The position numbers and the translations under genes were made by a program. From Williamsia sp. (lineage in GTDB: Bacteria; Bacteroidota; Bacteroidia; Chitinophagales; Chitinophagaceae): a stretch of 64,000 nucleotides of DNA. The notes beneath the pieces are model-generated. The model had not been told where the DNA came from, searched no databases, and saw nothing but the letters and a program-made list of their open reading frames with translations. Shown piece after piece: positions 52,144 to 60,420 of this stretch (position 1 is its first letter; each line of letters starts with the position of its first letter). Location of the stretch: NCBI GenBank assembly GCA_015069695.1, contig JADCRZ010000012.1, positions 62,001-126,000 on the forward strand, given 5' to 3'.

Positions 52144-53142
52144 TTATTTAAAGACGACTTTAGGACGTTCTACTGCTTTGAGCAGTTCACCGGTTACCCG
52201 GTCGGAGCTGATGTTTTCTGCATCGGCTTTGAAATTGAGCAGGACCCGGTGGCGCAGGACCGGATAGACCATGGCATGGATGTCTTCCATCAGCACCGCA
52301 TAACGGCCTTTGAGCAAGGCCCGCGCTTTGGCGGTAAGGATCAGGGCCTGCCCGGCACGCGGACCAGCTCCCCATCTAACCCATTCCTTTACATAGCTGA
52401 CGGTTGTTGTATCAGGCCGTGTTGCCCTGATCAGCTTGCTCACATAGGTGATCAGGTCTTCATTGATTGTGACTTCCCGCACCAGCCCTTGTAATTGCAG
52501 GATCTCTGCGGCTCCCAGCACAGGTTGCACAACAGGTCTTTTGCTCCCGGTTGTACTGCTGAGCACATTGACTTCTTCCTGCTCGGTTGGGTAGCCGATC
52601 TTTACATACAGCAGAAAGCGGTCGAGCTGCGCTTCAGGCAGGGGATAGGTGCCGGCCTGCTCGATGGGGTTTTGCGTGGCAAGGATAAAGAACGGTCTGT
52701 CGAGCGGATAGGTTTGTCCGCCATAGGTTACTTCAAACTCCTGCATGGCTTCCAGCAGGGCCGACTGTGTTTTGGGCGGCGTCCGGTTGATCTCGTCCGC
52801 CAACAGGATGTTGGCAAACAGCGGACCTTTGTTAAACTTGAAAAACCGCTTTCCGGTAACATGATCTTCTTCCAATACTTCGGTACCGATGATGTCCGTG
52901 GGCATCAGATCGGGGGTAAACTGGATGCGGTGAAAAGCCAGGTGTAAGGCTTGTGCAAGCGTGCGCACCATCAGGGTTTTTGCCAGGCCGGGCACGCCTT
53001 CCAATAAACAATGCCCGCCTGCGAGCAAGGCTACTATGATCTCCTCCAGAATATGATCCTGCCCGATAATAACTTTCTGAATCTCCTGTTTTAATCCTGC
53101 CAGTTTCTCTAATAGCTCCGTTAGTTTTGTTTCTGTATCCAA
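52144..53142 (-). CDS. MoxR-family AAA ATPase
   Basis: 332 residues from a TTG start at 53140-53142 (no in-frame ATG in the first 60 bases). Walker A is GVPGLAKT at 49-56, Walker B is ILLADEINR at 112-120 (Asp116, Glu117), sensor and Arg-finger segments follow (LATQNPIEQAGTYPLPEAQL, FLLYVKIGYPTEQEEV), and the C-terminal lid contains RATRPDTTTVSYVKEWVRWG. MoxR ATPases activate or assemble partner complexes with vWA proteins. It leads the operon moxR-DUF58-BatA-DUF4175-membrane protein. Opposite, 313 bases upstream, a DUF4159 gene is divergent. Start choice: the TTG gives the family's usual N-terminus with few extra residues. Confidence 0.9.
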   Translation of the reverse strand: MDTETKLTELLEKLAGLKQEIQKVIIGQDHILEEIIVALLAGGHCLLEGVPGLAKTLMVRTLAQALHLAFHRIQFTPDLMPTDIIGTEVLEEDHVTGKRFFKFNKGPLFANILLADEINRTPPKTQSALLEAMQEFEVTYGGQTYPLDRPFFILATQNPIEQAGTYPLPEAQLDRFLLYVKIGYPTEQEEVNVLSSTTGSKRPVVQPVLGAAEILQLQGLVREVTINEDLITYVSKLIRATRPDTTTVSYVKEWVRWGAGPRAGQALILTAKARALLKGRYAVLMEDIHAMVYPVLRHRVLLNFKADAENISSDRVTGELLKAVERPKVVFK

Positions 53143-53455
53143 AGCTTGCTGTTTGTATAAAAATTAGGTGTTCTCTTTCTTTGCGGCATGCAGTGCTTGC
53201 ATCTCTATCCGTGTTCTAAAATTACTTCCGGTGTTGTTGCACCCTGTTCAAGTATTTATAGTAGCACCAGGATCGTTTGTATAAATTAAAATTAAAGAAT
53301 TATTTCAAACACATAACTTTCGCGCGTATTTCAAGCACTTATTAGATTTACATGAGATTTTTTAACCAGAGGGAATCAAAATTGCTGGTATGACGATGAA
53401 ATTACATTACGAATAGTGAAAAGGTGTATATGGTCAGACCAGCAATAGTCATAGA
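53143..53455. other. Divergent intergenic region upstream of moxR and the DUF4159 gene
   Basis: 313 bases, AT-rich in the middle (about 53270-53380). It must hold promoters for both directions, but no clean TAnnTTTG box with a partner TTTG was found on either strand. No credible reading frame or strong hairpin was seen. Confidence 0.5.
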
Positions 53456-54094
53456 ATGAATTCCGTACACATGGACAGATCAAAATTTACTTTTACCCGC
53501 CTGCGCTACCACTCGGGCGATTGGGATACCGACCAGCGCATGCCTGCCAACCTGCTTAATTCCCTGATCGAATACACGACCGTGCCCGTAAGCCTCCAGG
53601 AGAAAATAGTTGATCTGGACAGCAACGATCTTTTTAATTACCCCTTCTGCTACATGAGCGGACACAAGCTGGTGCAGTTCGATAAACAGGAAGCAGCCAA
53701 CTTTAAAAAATATGTGCAAAACGGCGGCTTTGTATTTGCCGACGATTGCAACCACGACATAGACGGTTTGTTTGCCAAATCCTTTGAGGCACAAATGACT
53801 GCCCTGTTCGGTGCCGGTGCCTTAAAAAAAATTTCCAACCAGCACCCGCTTTACCGCTCGTTCTTCCAATTTGAAAAAGGCCCGCCCACCACGTCTTTCG
53901 AGCTTAACGGCTGGGGTGATGACCTGGTGCATGATTACCTGAAAGCCATTGAGATCAACGGCCGCATTGCGGTATTGTATAGTAACAAGGATTATGGCTG
54001 CGAATGGGATTATGATTTTCGCAACAAACGTTTTATGGCGGAAGACAATACAAAGTTTGGCCTGAACATAATTATGTATGCCATGAACGCATGA
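53456..54094 (+). CDS. DUF4159 family protein
   Basis: 212 residues, no export signal. The DUF4159 pattern is clear: FTFTRLRYHSGDWDTDQRMP, NLLNSLIEYTTVPVSLQEKI, and KKYVQNGGFVFADDCNHDID, followed by HPLYRSFFQF. The fold is related to class I glutamine amidotransferases, and the gene is usually part of MoxR/BatA operons in Bacteroidota, here transcribed in the opposite direction. A second in-frame ATG at 53471 (MDRSKFTF) is an alternative start and fits the family N-terminus equally well. Function unknown. The stop precedes the pdhA start region closely, so the two may share a transcript. Confidence 0.85.
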   Translation: MNSVHMDRSKFTFTRLRYHSGDWDTDQRMPANLLNSLIEYTTVPVSLQEKIVDLDSNDLFNYPFCYMSGHKLVQFDKQEAANFKKYVQNGGFVFADDCNHDIDGLFAKSFEAQMTALFGAGALKKISNQHPLYRSFFQFEKGPPTTSFELNGWGDDLVHDYLKAIEINGRIAVLYSNKDYGCEWDYDFRNKRFMAEDNTKFGLNIIMYAMNA

Positions 54095-54181
54095 GCCTGT
54101 TTGAAAAAAATGGGACATGGCGGGAAAAAAGACCCTTTTTTTGCTTTTTCCCCTTATTTTTGCCGCTCAAAAATTTCTATC

Positions 54182-55177
54182 TTGGCTACAGACTTTTCCA
54201 AAGAAACATATCTGCAATGGTATGAGCTGATGCAGCTCATCCGGCAGTTTGAACTCGCTGCAGAAGAAAAATATAAGATGGAAGGAAAAATCCGCGGATT
54301 TTTTCATGCCTATGTCGGACAGGAAGCCATCGCCGCAGGCTGTATTTCGGCTACCCGGCAAGATGATCCTTATATTACAGGTTATCGCGACCATGGCCTG
54401 GCCCTGGCAAAAGGGGTTGAACCGGCTCCCTGTATGGCTGAACTTTATGGCAAAGCGACCGGCTGTGCCAAGGGAAAAGGCGGCAGTATGCACTTTTTTG
54501 GTGTAGACAAGAAATTTTTTGGCGGCCACGGCATTGTAGGTGCGCAGATCGGTACAGGCGCCGGACTGGCTTTTGCCGAAAAGTACAAGGGGACCGACAA
54601 CGTGTGCCTGACCTTTTTTGGCGACGGGGCTGCCCGCCAGGGAATGCTGCACGAAGTGTTTAACATGGCCATGACCTGGAAGCTCCCTGCCATCTTTATT
54701 TGCGAAAACAACAACTACGCCATGGGTACCTCTGTTGAGCGTACATCCAACGTGGTCGATATTTACAAGCTGGCAGACGCCTACGAAATGCCCTGCGATT
54801 CCATCGACGGCATGAGTCCGGAAGACGTACACGAAAGCATCAGCCGCGCCGTACAGCGGGCCCGCGAAGGCAATGGTCCTACACTCGTGGAAATCAAAAC
54901 CTACCGCTACAAGGGGCACTCTATCAGTGACCCGCAAAAATACCGCACCAAGGAAGAAGTAGACGAATACCGGCAGCGTGACCCGATCGAAAGAGTAGCC
55001 AAGACCCTGCTGGAAAAAGGATTCGCTTCCCAGGAAGACATCGATGCCATCAACCAAAAAATCAACGACAGGATAGCTGAAGCAGTGAAATTCGCCGAAG
55101 AATCGCCTTTCCCCCCGGCAGACGAATTGCTCAAAGACGTATATGCGGATCAGGATTATCCGTTCATACAAGATTAA
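54182..55177 (+). CDS. pdhA: Pyruvate dehydrogenase E1 component, alpha subunit
   Basis: 331 residues from a TTG at 54182. The alpha subunit of the thiamine-diphosphate enzyme that decarboxylates pyruvate and reductively acetylates the E2 lipoyl domain. The ThDP motif runs from GDGAARQGMLHEVFNMAMTW to ENNNYAMG. Other landmarks are RDHGLALAKGV and KGKGGSMHFF, then SISRAVQRAREGNGPTLVEI with YRYKGHSISDPQKYRTKEEV (phosphorylation-loop region of the eukaryotic enzyme). An upstream in-frame ATG at 54110 would add 24 residues (GHGGKKDPFFAFSPYFC) not seen in family members; the TTG gives the standard start ATDFSKETYLQWYELMQLIR. The beta subunit is not in this window. The gene follows DUF4159 by less than 100 bases. 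Confidence 0.93.
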   Translation: MATDFSKETYLQWYELMQLIRQFELAAEEKYKMEGKIRGFFHAYVGQEAIAAGCISATRQDDPYITGYRDHGLALAKGVEPAPCMAELYGKATGCAKGKGGSMHFFGVDKKFFGGHGIVGAQIGTGAGLAFAEKYKGTDNVCLTFFGDGAARQGMLHEVFNMAMTWKLPAIFICENNNYAMGTSVERTSNVVDIYKLADAYEMPCDSIDGMSPEDVHESISRAVQRAREGNGPTLVEIKTYRYKGHSISDPQKYRTKEEVDEYRQRDPIERVAKTLLEKGFASQEDIDAINQKINDRIAEAVKFAEESPFPPADELLKDVYADQDYPFIQD

Positions 55178-55229
55178 TGAAAGCTTTGGCGCAGGCCCAT
55201 TTCATGCGCTTTATACAAATCCATTTTGA

Positions 55230-55919
55230 ATGATAGAAAACACGCTCACACCCCAAACAGATCACCTCACCTTATCAGACCGGGCCAAAAACCTTTGGGA
55301 CACAAAACGCAATGCCATCCTGATCGCACTGGGTGTGGTGCTGCTGCTGATTGCAGGCATCGTCGGTTACCGGATGCTCGTAACAGAGCCCAACGAACGC
55401 AAAGCCAGTGAATCTATGTTCCGGGCTGAAGAGTATTTTAAACAAGACTCCCTCAAGCTGGCCCTGAATGGCGACAACATCAACTTGGGCTTTTTAAAGA
55501 TCATTTCACGCTTCGACGGAACCAAAGCAGCCAACCTGGCCCATTACTATGCAGGTTACTGTTATCTCCGCCTCGGCGATTTCAACAATGCTGTAAAGCA
55601 CCTCAAAGATTTTTCCACTTCTTCCAAGCAGATAGAAGCTAGGGCTACATCCCTGCTGGGCGATGCTTATAGCGAGCTCAACAAAAAGGAAGAAGCCGCT
55701 GCCCTGTACAGCAAGGCAGGTAAAATGTTTGAAAAAGACGATTACAACTCACCCAAATATCTTTTCCGTGCAGCTTATCTTTACGAGCAGCTGGGAAAGA
55801 ACAAGGACGCCCTGGAAAACTACCGGCTTATCAAAGAAAAATATGCCCGGAGTGAAGAAGGCTTTGAAGTAGATAAGTACTTGGCAAGATTGGGTGAAGT
55901 AGGAACTGATGACAAGTAA
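55230..55919 (+). CDS. TPR protein with one membrane helix (YfgM-like)
   Basis: 229 residues. A cytosolic N-terminus of about 30 residues is followed by one membrane helix (AILIALGVVLLLIAGIVGYR) and a periplasmic region with three to four tetratricopeptide repeats, for example AHYYAGYCYLRLGDFNNAVK and SLLGDAYSELNKKEEAAALY. The layout is that of YfgM-type ancillary SecYEG/BamB-associated proteins, whose role in envelope protein folding is suggested from E. coli; here this is inference. It lies between pdhA (52 bases) and ribH (12 bases), so it is probably co-transcribed with ribH. Confidence 0.8.
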   Translation: MIENTLTPQTDHLTLSDRAKNLWDTKRNAILIALGVVLLLIAGIVGYRMLVTEPNERKASESMFRAEEYFKQDSLKLALNGDNINLGFLKIISRFDGTKAANLAHYYAGYCYLRLGDFNNAVKHLKDFSTSSKQIEARATSLLGDAYSELNKKEEAAALYSKAGKMFEKDDYNSPKYLFRAAYLYEQLGKNKDALENYRLIKEKYARSEEGFEVDKYLARLGEVGTDDK

Positions 55920-55931
55920 ATTCAGCAGCTG

Positions 55932-56450
55932 ATGGCAGACATCAACAACAGCACCTTATTGGAGAACACAGGCATCCTCGCAGAGGATGCCTGTGTTGTT
56001 ATAGTGCGCACCGAATGGAACGCAGCCGTAGTAGGTGAACTGGAAAAAGGATGCCTCGAAGCATTGCGCCAGAACGGCGTGAGCAGGGTATCCAGCATTA
56101 CCGTACCCGGCGCCTTTGAAATTCCTTTTGGTGTGCGGATGTATTGGGAAGCATCCAAATACTCCGACAACCGGCCCCTCGCATTTATCGCCCTTGGCTG
56201 CGTGATCCGGGGTGATACGCCTCACTTCGATTATGTGTGCAAGGGAGTAACTGACGGCATTATCCTGTTAAATCAATCCCTGCCTGTGCCTACTATCTTT
56301 GGCATCCTCACGGTCGACAACCAGGAGCAGGCCGACGAGCGGATCGGAGGGAAGCATGGACACAAGGGAACGGAAGCAGCCCTCACCGCCCTCAAGATGA
56401 TCCAACTGCAGCAGCAGGTCAAAGAAACGAGCTTGAAGATCCGTGTATAA
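55932..56450 (+). CDS. ribH: 6,7-dimethyl-8-ribityllumazine synthase
   Basis: 172 residues. It condenses 5-amino-6-ribitylamino-uracil with dihydroxybutanone phosphate in riboflavin synthesis and forms icosahedral capsids. Motifs: the substrate-binding RTEWNAAVVGELEKGCLEAL, VPGAFEIPFGVRMYWEASKY, LGCVIRGDTPHFDYVCKGVT (His89-type residue), and PTIFGILTVDNQEQADERIG. The N-terminal extension MADINNSTLLENTGILAED of about 20 residues is somewhat long. A perfect 15-bp inverted repeat lies in its first 66 bases (55965-55997), which may affect translation. No FMN riboswitch was recognised upstream. Confidence 0.95.
   Translation: MADINNSTLLENTGILAEDACVVIVRTEWNAAVVGELEKGCLEALRQNGVSRVSSITVPGAFEIPFGVRMYWEASKYSDNRPLAFIALGCVIRGDTPHFDYVCKGVTDGIILLNQSLPVPTIFGILTVDNQEQADERIGGKHGHKGTEAALTALKMIQLQQQVKETSLKIRV
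55965..55997. repeat. Perfect 15-bp inverted repeat within the ribH coding start
   Basis: AACACAGGCATCCTC at 55965-55979 and its exact complement GAGGATGCCTGTGTT at 55983-55997, separated by the three bases GCA. It encodes ENTGILAEDACVV in ribH. The predicted RNA hairpin has a 15-bp stem and a 3-base loop about 33 bases after the start codon, which is strong for a coding region and could slow or pause ribosomes or transcription. It is unrelated to the dispersed TCTGAACC repeat. Confidence 0.8.
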
Positions 56451-56483
56451 ACCGGCCGCGCTATCCAGCGACAATTTATCCAG

Positions 56484-57209
56484 ATGAACGTACAGGTATT
56501 TATTCCCTGCTTTATTGACCAGCTCTATCCTGCCACGGCCTTCAGCATGATCAGCGTGCTGGAACAGGCCGGCTGCTCGGTCGAATACAATACCAATCAA
56601 ACCTGCTGCGGACAACCTGCTTTCAATGCCGGCTTCCGCGACCAGGCCCGGGCCGTATGCACCAAGTTCCTGCGCGATTTCTCCGGTGCCGATTACATCG
56701 TAGCTCCCAGCGCATCCTGCGTGGGTTTTGTAAGAAATTACTATAACAAGGTACTGACCGATTCGGCACACCAGTATGAAATCGGCCAGGTAGCTTCGCG
56801 GATCTATGAATTCTCTGAGTTCCTGGTAAACGTACTACAGGTAAGCGATACAGGCGCCGTGCTCAACGGCCGTGCCACTTACCACGATTCCTGTGCCGCC
56901 CTGCGCGAATGCAGAATAAAACGGGAGCCCCGCCAGCTCCTGCAATCTGTAAGAGGGCTGGAACTGGTAGAAATGGAAGATGTAGAAACCTGCTGCGGTT
57001 TTGGCGGCACCTTCGCCGTCAAATTCGAGCCCATCTCCATCGCCATGGCCGACCAAAAAATCAACCACGCCCTCGCCACCGGCGCCGAATATATCATCTC
57101 CACCGATCATTCATGTTTGATGCATCTGGATGGCTATATACGCTATAAAAATTTACCGTTACAAACACTGCACCTGGCAGATGTGCTGGCGAGGAAGTCT
57201 GAACCTTGA
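56484..57209 (+). CDS. LutA/YkgE-like (Fe-S)-binding protein
   Basis: 241 residues. The two CCG motifs of the family are present: TCCGQPAFNAGF near residue 40 and TCCGFGGTFAVKF near 170, with an intervening PSASCVGFVRNYY and THDSCAALRECR-like YHDSCAALRECR segment. LutA-type proteins bind a redox Fe-S cluster and form part of lactate-utilisation complexes (LutABC). No LutB/LutC gene is adjacent here, so a lactate role is tentative. It follows ribH by 33 bases, and its last codons (TCT GAA CCT TGA) lie in dispersed repeat copy 6, giving the Ser-Glu-Pro end. Confidence 0.85.
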   Translation: MNVQVFIPCFIDQLYPATAFSMISVLEQAGCSVEYNTNQTCCGQPAFNAGFRDQARAVCTKFLRDFSGADYIVAPSASCVGFVRNYYNKVLTDSAHQYEIGQVASRIYEFSEFLVNVLQVSDTGAVLNGRATYHDSCAALRECRIKREPRQLLQSVRGLELVEMEDVETCCGFGGTFAVKFEPISIAMADQKINHALATGAEYIISTDHSCLMHLDGYIRYKNLPLQTLHLADVLARKSEP

Positions 57210-57334
57210 TTCACAGGATTGGGAGGAATCGGGGACATTAGTGGTTCAAGCAGCTTGCCAGTAAAGACCTTACTTGTTTGATCAAAAGCCTACCGTCTCA
57301 GAATCCATCTATTCCTGTGAATCAAGGTTCAGAC
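57198..57334. repeat. Dispersed inverted repeat, copy 6
   Basis: The left end, TCTGAACCTTGATTCACAGG at 57198, and the right end (complement of the same 21 bases, ending 57334) are perfect inverted copies. Between them a TGGTTCAAGCAGCTTGCC stretch matches part of copy 4. It provides the stop of the LutA-like gene and ends about 60 bases before the Gfo/Idh/MocA start. Confidence 0.8.
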
Positions 57335-57392
57335 AATTCAAGACGAATAAATCACTATCTTCATCGCTCCAACCATTCTTCAGAAAAATTGC

Positions 57393-58556
57393 ATGGCAAT
57401 GCCAAAAAAACTTCGCTTAGGCATGGTAGGTGGTGGCAAGGGCGCTTTTATTGGCGCAGTGCACCGCATAGCAGCCCAGATAGATAGTGAATACGAACTG
57501 GTTTGTGGCGCTTTCAGCAGCGATGCCGCCAAATCTCGTGAAAGCGGGGAAGCCATCGGCCTTTTACCGCAACGCGTATATGGCAGCTTCCAGGAAATGA
57601 TCCAGCAAGAAAAGGACCTGCCCGAAGATCAGCGCATGCAGGTGATCAGCATTGTAACACCGAACCATGTCCATTTCGAGCCCGTCAAATTGGGCCTGGA
57701 AAATGGTTTTCATGTGATCCTTGACAAGCCCATGACCTTTTCGCTCGAGGAGGCCCGCGCGCTGCAGCGGGTATATGAACAGCACGACAGCCTTTTCTGT
57801 CTCACGCATACCTACACCGGCTACCCGATGGTAAAGGAAGCCAAGCAACTCGTCAAAGACGGGAAGATCGGCAAGGTCAGAAAAGTATACGTGGAATATC
57901 CCCAGGGCTGGCTGACCAATTTCCGCGAAGGAACAGGTGATAAACAAGCAGCCTGGCGAACCGATCCGGGTAAAAGCGGCATTGCCGGCGCGATGGGCGA
58001 TATCGGAACACATGCTTTTAACCTTGCGGAATATGTAAGTGGTTTGCAGCTGACCCAGCTTTGCGCGCACATCAGTACGATCGTACCCGGCCGCAAACTG
58101 GATGACGATGGAGATGTGTTGCTCAAATTTAACAACGAAGCCAGCGGGATCCTTTTTGCCACACAAGTGGCAGCGGGAGAGGAGAACAATGTAAAGATCA
58201 GGGTATATGGTGAAAAGGGCGGAATGGAATGGCAGCAGGAAGACGCCAACTCACTCCTGGTAAAATGGTTCGACAAACCCACAGAAATTTACCGGTCCGG
58301 CGGCGTTTACCTGACTTCCCTGGCAAAACACAATATCAGAACACCGGCCGGGCATCCGGAAGGCTACCTCGAAGCCTTTGCGAATATCTACCGCAATTTT
58401 GCTTTGTGTGTACAGGCGAAGATCAGCGGACAGGAGCCCCAGCCGGAATGGCTCGATTTTCCTGGTATGCAGGAGGGCGTGCGTGGCATGGCCTTTATTG
58501 AAGCCGTGATCGAATCCGGCAAATCAGACAAAAAATGGCTCGACTTCAACGTATAA
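57393..58556 (+). CDS. Gfo/Idh/MocA-type oxidoreductase
   Basis: 387 residues. N-terminal Rossmann NAD(P)-binding domain (LGMVGGGKGAFIGAVHRIAA; VISIVTPNHVHFEPVKLGLE; the catalytic Lys in VILDKPMTFS, family EKP-like motif as DKP), then the C-terminal alpha/beta domain with GIAGAMGDIGTHAFNLAEYV (His of the GxxxDxGxH signature). No signal peptide, so cytosolic. Substrate is unknown: members act on sugars, inositols or sugar acids. The downstream TIM-barrel isomerase-like gene follows by 7 bases, so the pair may act on one polyol or inositol-type compound. Confidence 0.9.
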   Translation: MAMPKKLRLGMVGGGKGAFIGAVHRIAAQIDSEYELVCGAFSSDAAKSRESGEAIGLLPQRVYGSFQEMIQQEKDLPEDQRMQVISIVTPNHVHFEPVKLGLENGFHVILDKPMTFSLEEARALQRVYEQHDSLFCLTHTYTGYPMVKEAKQLVKDGKIGKVRKVYVEYPQGWLTNFREGTGDKQAAWRTDPGKSGIAGAMGDIGTHAFNLAEYVSGLQLTQLCAHISTIVPGRKLDDDGDVLLKFNNEASGILFATQVAAGEENNVKIRVYGEKGGMEWQQEDANSLLVKWFDKPTEIYRSGGVYLTSLAKHNIRTPAGHPEGYLEAFANIYRNFALCVQAKISGQEPQPEWLDFPGMQEGVRGMAFIEAVIESGKSDKKWLDFNV

Positions 58557-58563
58557 CAAGCAT

Positions 58564-59616
58564 ATGAAAACAATTAAAGGACCAGCAATCTTTATCGCCC
58601 AGTTCATGGGCGACCAGGCTCCGTTCAATTCACTGCCTGCTATTTGCGAGTGGGCGAAAGGATTGGGCTATATCGGTGTACAATTGCCCACCAACGATCC
58701 GCGCTTTATCGACCTGCAAAAAGCCGCTGAAAGCAAAACCTATGCAGACGAAATAAAAGGCGTGGTAAATGAAAGCGGACTGGAGATCACCGAACTTTCC
58801 ACCCACCTGCAAGGACAGCTCATCGCTGTGCACCCGGCATACGACAAACTATTTGACGGCTTTGCACCTGAACAGGTGCGCAACAATCCCAAAGCCCGCA
58901 CGGAATGGGCCGTTCAGCAATTAAAATGGGCTGCAAAAGCTTCGCAAAACTTAGGCTTGAACGCACACGTTACATTCAGTGGTGCTTTGCTGTGGCCGAC
59001 CGTATATCCCTGGCCGCAACGTCCGCCCGGATTGGTAGAGACCGGTTTCCAGGAACTGGCAAACCGCTGGCTGCCTATCCTCAACGCATTCGACGAAAGC
59101 GGCATCGATCTTTGTTATGAGATCCACCCGGGTGAAGACCTCCATGATGGCATTACGTATGAAATGTTCCTGGAAAAAGTAAACAACCACGCACGTGCTT
59201 GTTTGCTCTATGATCCATCTCATTTTGTGTTGCAATGCCTGGACTACCTGGAGTACATCGACAATTACCATGAAAGGATTAAAATGTTTCATGTAAAGGA
59301 TGCAGAGTTCAATCCCACCGGAAAGCAGGGTGTATATGGCGGCTATCAAAGCTGGGTAAACAGGGCAGGCCGCTTCCGTTCTCTGGGCGATGGCCAGGTA
59401 GATTTCAAATCTATCTTCAGCAAGCTCACCGCCTATGATTACAGCGGCTGGGCTGTACTGGAATGGGAATGTGCCCTGAAGCACCCGGAAGACGGGGCCC
59501 GCGAAGGAGCCCAGTTTATCAAAGACCATATCATCCGCGTAACGGAAAGAACATTTGATGACTTTGCAGCGGCTGGTACCGACCAGGAAGCCAACAAAAG
59601 CATCTTGGGACTATAA
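58564..59616 (+). CDS. Sugar phosphate isomerase/epimerase-like TIM-barrel protein
   Basis: 350 residues, xylose-isomerase-like TIM barrel (AP endonuclease 2 superfamily). Landmarks are GLEITELSTHLQGQL, IDLCYEIHPGEDLHDGITYE with metal-ligand Glu and His, LLYDPSHFVLQCLDYLEYID and MFHVKDAEFNP (His/Asp ligands), and WAVLEWECALKHPEDG (last Glu ligand). The metal site is therefore complete. The gene is 7 bases after the Gfo/Idh/MocA gene, an arrangement common for polyol or inositol catabolism. The exact substrate cannot be told from the sequence. A terminator follows. Confidence 0.87.
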   Translation: MKTIKGPAIFIAQFMGDQAPFNSLPAICEWAKGLGYIGVQLPTNDPRFIDLQKAAESKTYADEIKGVVNESGLEITELSTHLQGQLIAVHPAYDKLFDGFAPEQVRNNPKARTEWAVQQLKWAAKASQNLGLNAHVTFSGALLWPTVYPWPQRPPGLVETGFQELANRWLPILNAFDESGIDLCYEIHPGEDLHDGITYEMFLEKVNNHARACLLYDPSHFVLQCLDYLEYIDNYHERIKMFHVKDAEFNPTGKQGVYGGYQSWVNRAGRFRSLGDGQVDFKSIFSKLTAYDYSGWAVLEWECALKHPEDGAREGAQFIKDHIIRVTERTFDDFAAAGTDQEANKSILGL

Positions 59617-59638
59617 AAATTTATTCATCCGGTAAAAG

Positions 59639-59669
59639 AAAAAGGAAACCTGTTGCGGGTCTCCTTTTT
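59639..59669 (+). terminator. Hairpin terminator after the oxidoreductase-isomerase pair
   Basis: AAAAAGGA at 59639-59646 pairs with TCCTTTTT at 59662-59669; after one mismatch the stem continues with ACC/GGT around a 7-base loop, followed by T-rich sequence. It ends the two-gene unit before the GNAT gene. Confidence 0.75.
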
Positions 59670-59707
59670 CATTTATGCGTCATTGACAGCTTATATCCAC
59701 AAAAGGC

Positions 59708-60229
59708 GTGAATCAATCCCACACGATTTCTGCAGCGACGGAAGAAGATATTCCTGCGCTTCTTCAACTGGTAAACAGCGCGTACCGCGGCGACAGCTCA
59801 CGTGCGGGCTGGACAACCGAAGCTGACCTGCTTGATGGTATCCGCACGAATGAAGCCTCCCTCCGGGAGATGATCCGGAAGCCCTATGCAACCATCCTCC
59901 TTTGTAAAGACTTAGCAGGCACCCTTGCGGGCTGTGTGTACCTGGAGCAAATGGGTAAATCCCTCTACCTGGGCATGCTTACCGTATCCCCCCTTTTACA
60001 GGCGCAGGGAATCGGCAAACAACTGTTAAGGGCAGCCGAAGATACGGCCCGCAGCAAACAATGCACCAGCATCCAAATGACAGTCATCTCCATCAGATCT
60101 GAACTCATCGCCTGGTACGAACGCCATGGCTACGCCAAAACCGGCCAAACACAACCCTTTCCCACCGATGAAAAGTTCGGCATCCCGAAACAAAAGCTGG
60201 AATTTATCGTGATGAGGAAGAGGATCTGA
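59708..60229 (+). CDS. GNAT family N-acetyltransferase
   Basis: 173 residues from GTG 59708 (no earlier ATG in frame). The GNAT fold is recognisable: ISAATEEDIPALLQLVNSAY at the start, LGMLTVSPLLQAQGIGKQLL with the acetyl-CoA-binding Q/R-x-x-G-x-G/A motif (QAQGIGKQLL), and a final VISIRSELIAWYERHGYAKT. The substrate is not deducible. It is a single gene just after a terminator, and a 190-base gap with no gene follows. Confidence 0.85.
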   Translation: MNQSHTISAATEEDIPALLQLVNSAYRGDSSRAGWTTEADLLDGIRTNEASLREMIRKPYATILLCKDLAGTLAGCVYLEQMGKSLYLGMLTVSPLLQAQGIGKQLLRAAEDTARSKQCTSIQMTVISIRSELIAWYERHGYAKTGQTQPFPTDEKFGIPKQKLEFIVMRKRI

Positions 60230-60420
60230 TCAGGCTTTCGATTGAGTGCAATCCCATAGTTTGAAATGCTGTCTTTGATAAACGTTGTACAAATATCGAA
60301 TTGAATGTGAGCGTATGGTATTCCATGTTCCTACCGGAACATAGGATGCTATGCGCTTAAAATCAATCTGATATAAGAAGATTCGTTCAGGGCGTAAACC
60401 AAGTTCAAAATGGTATTGTT

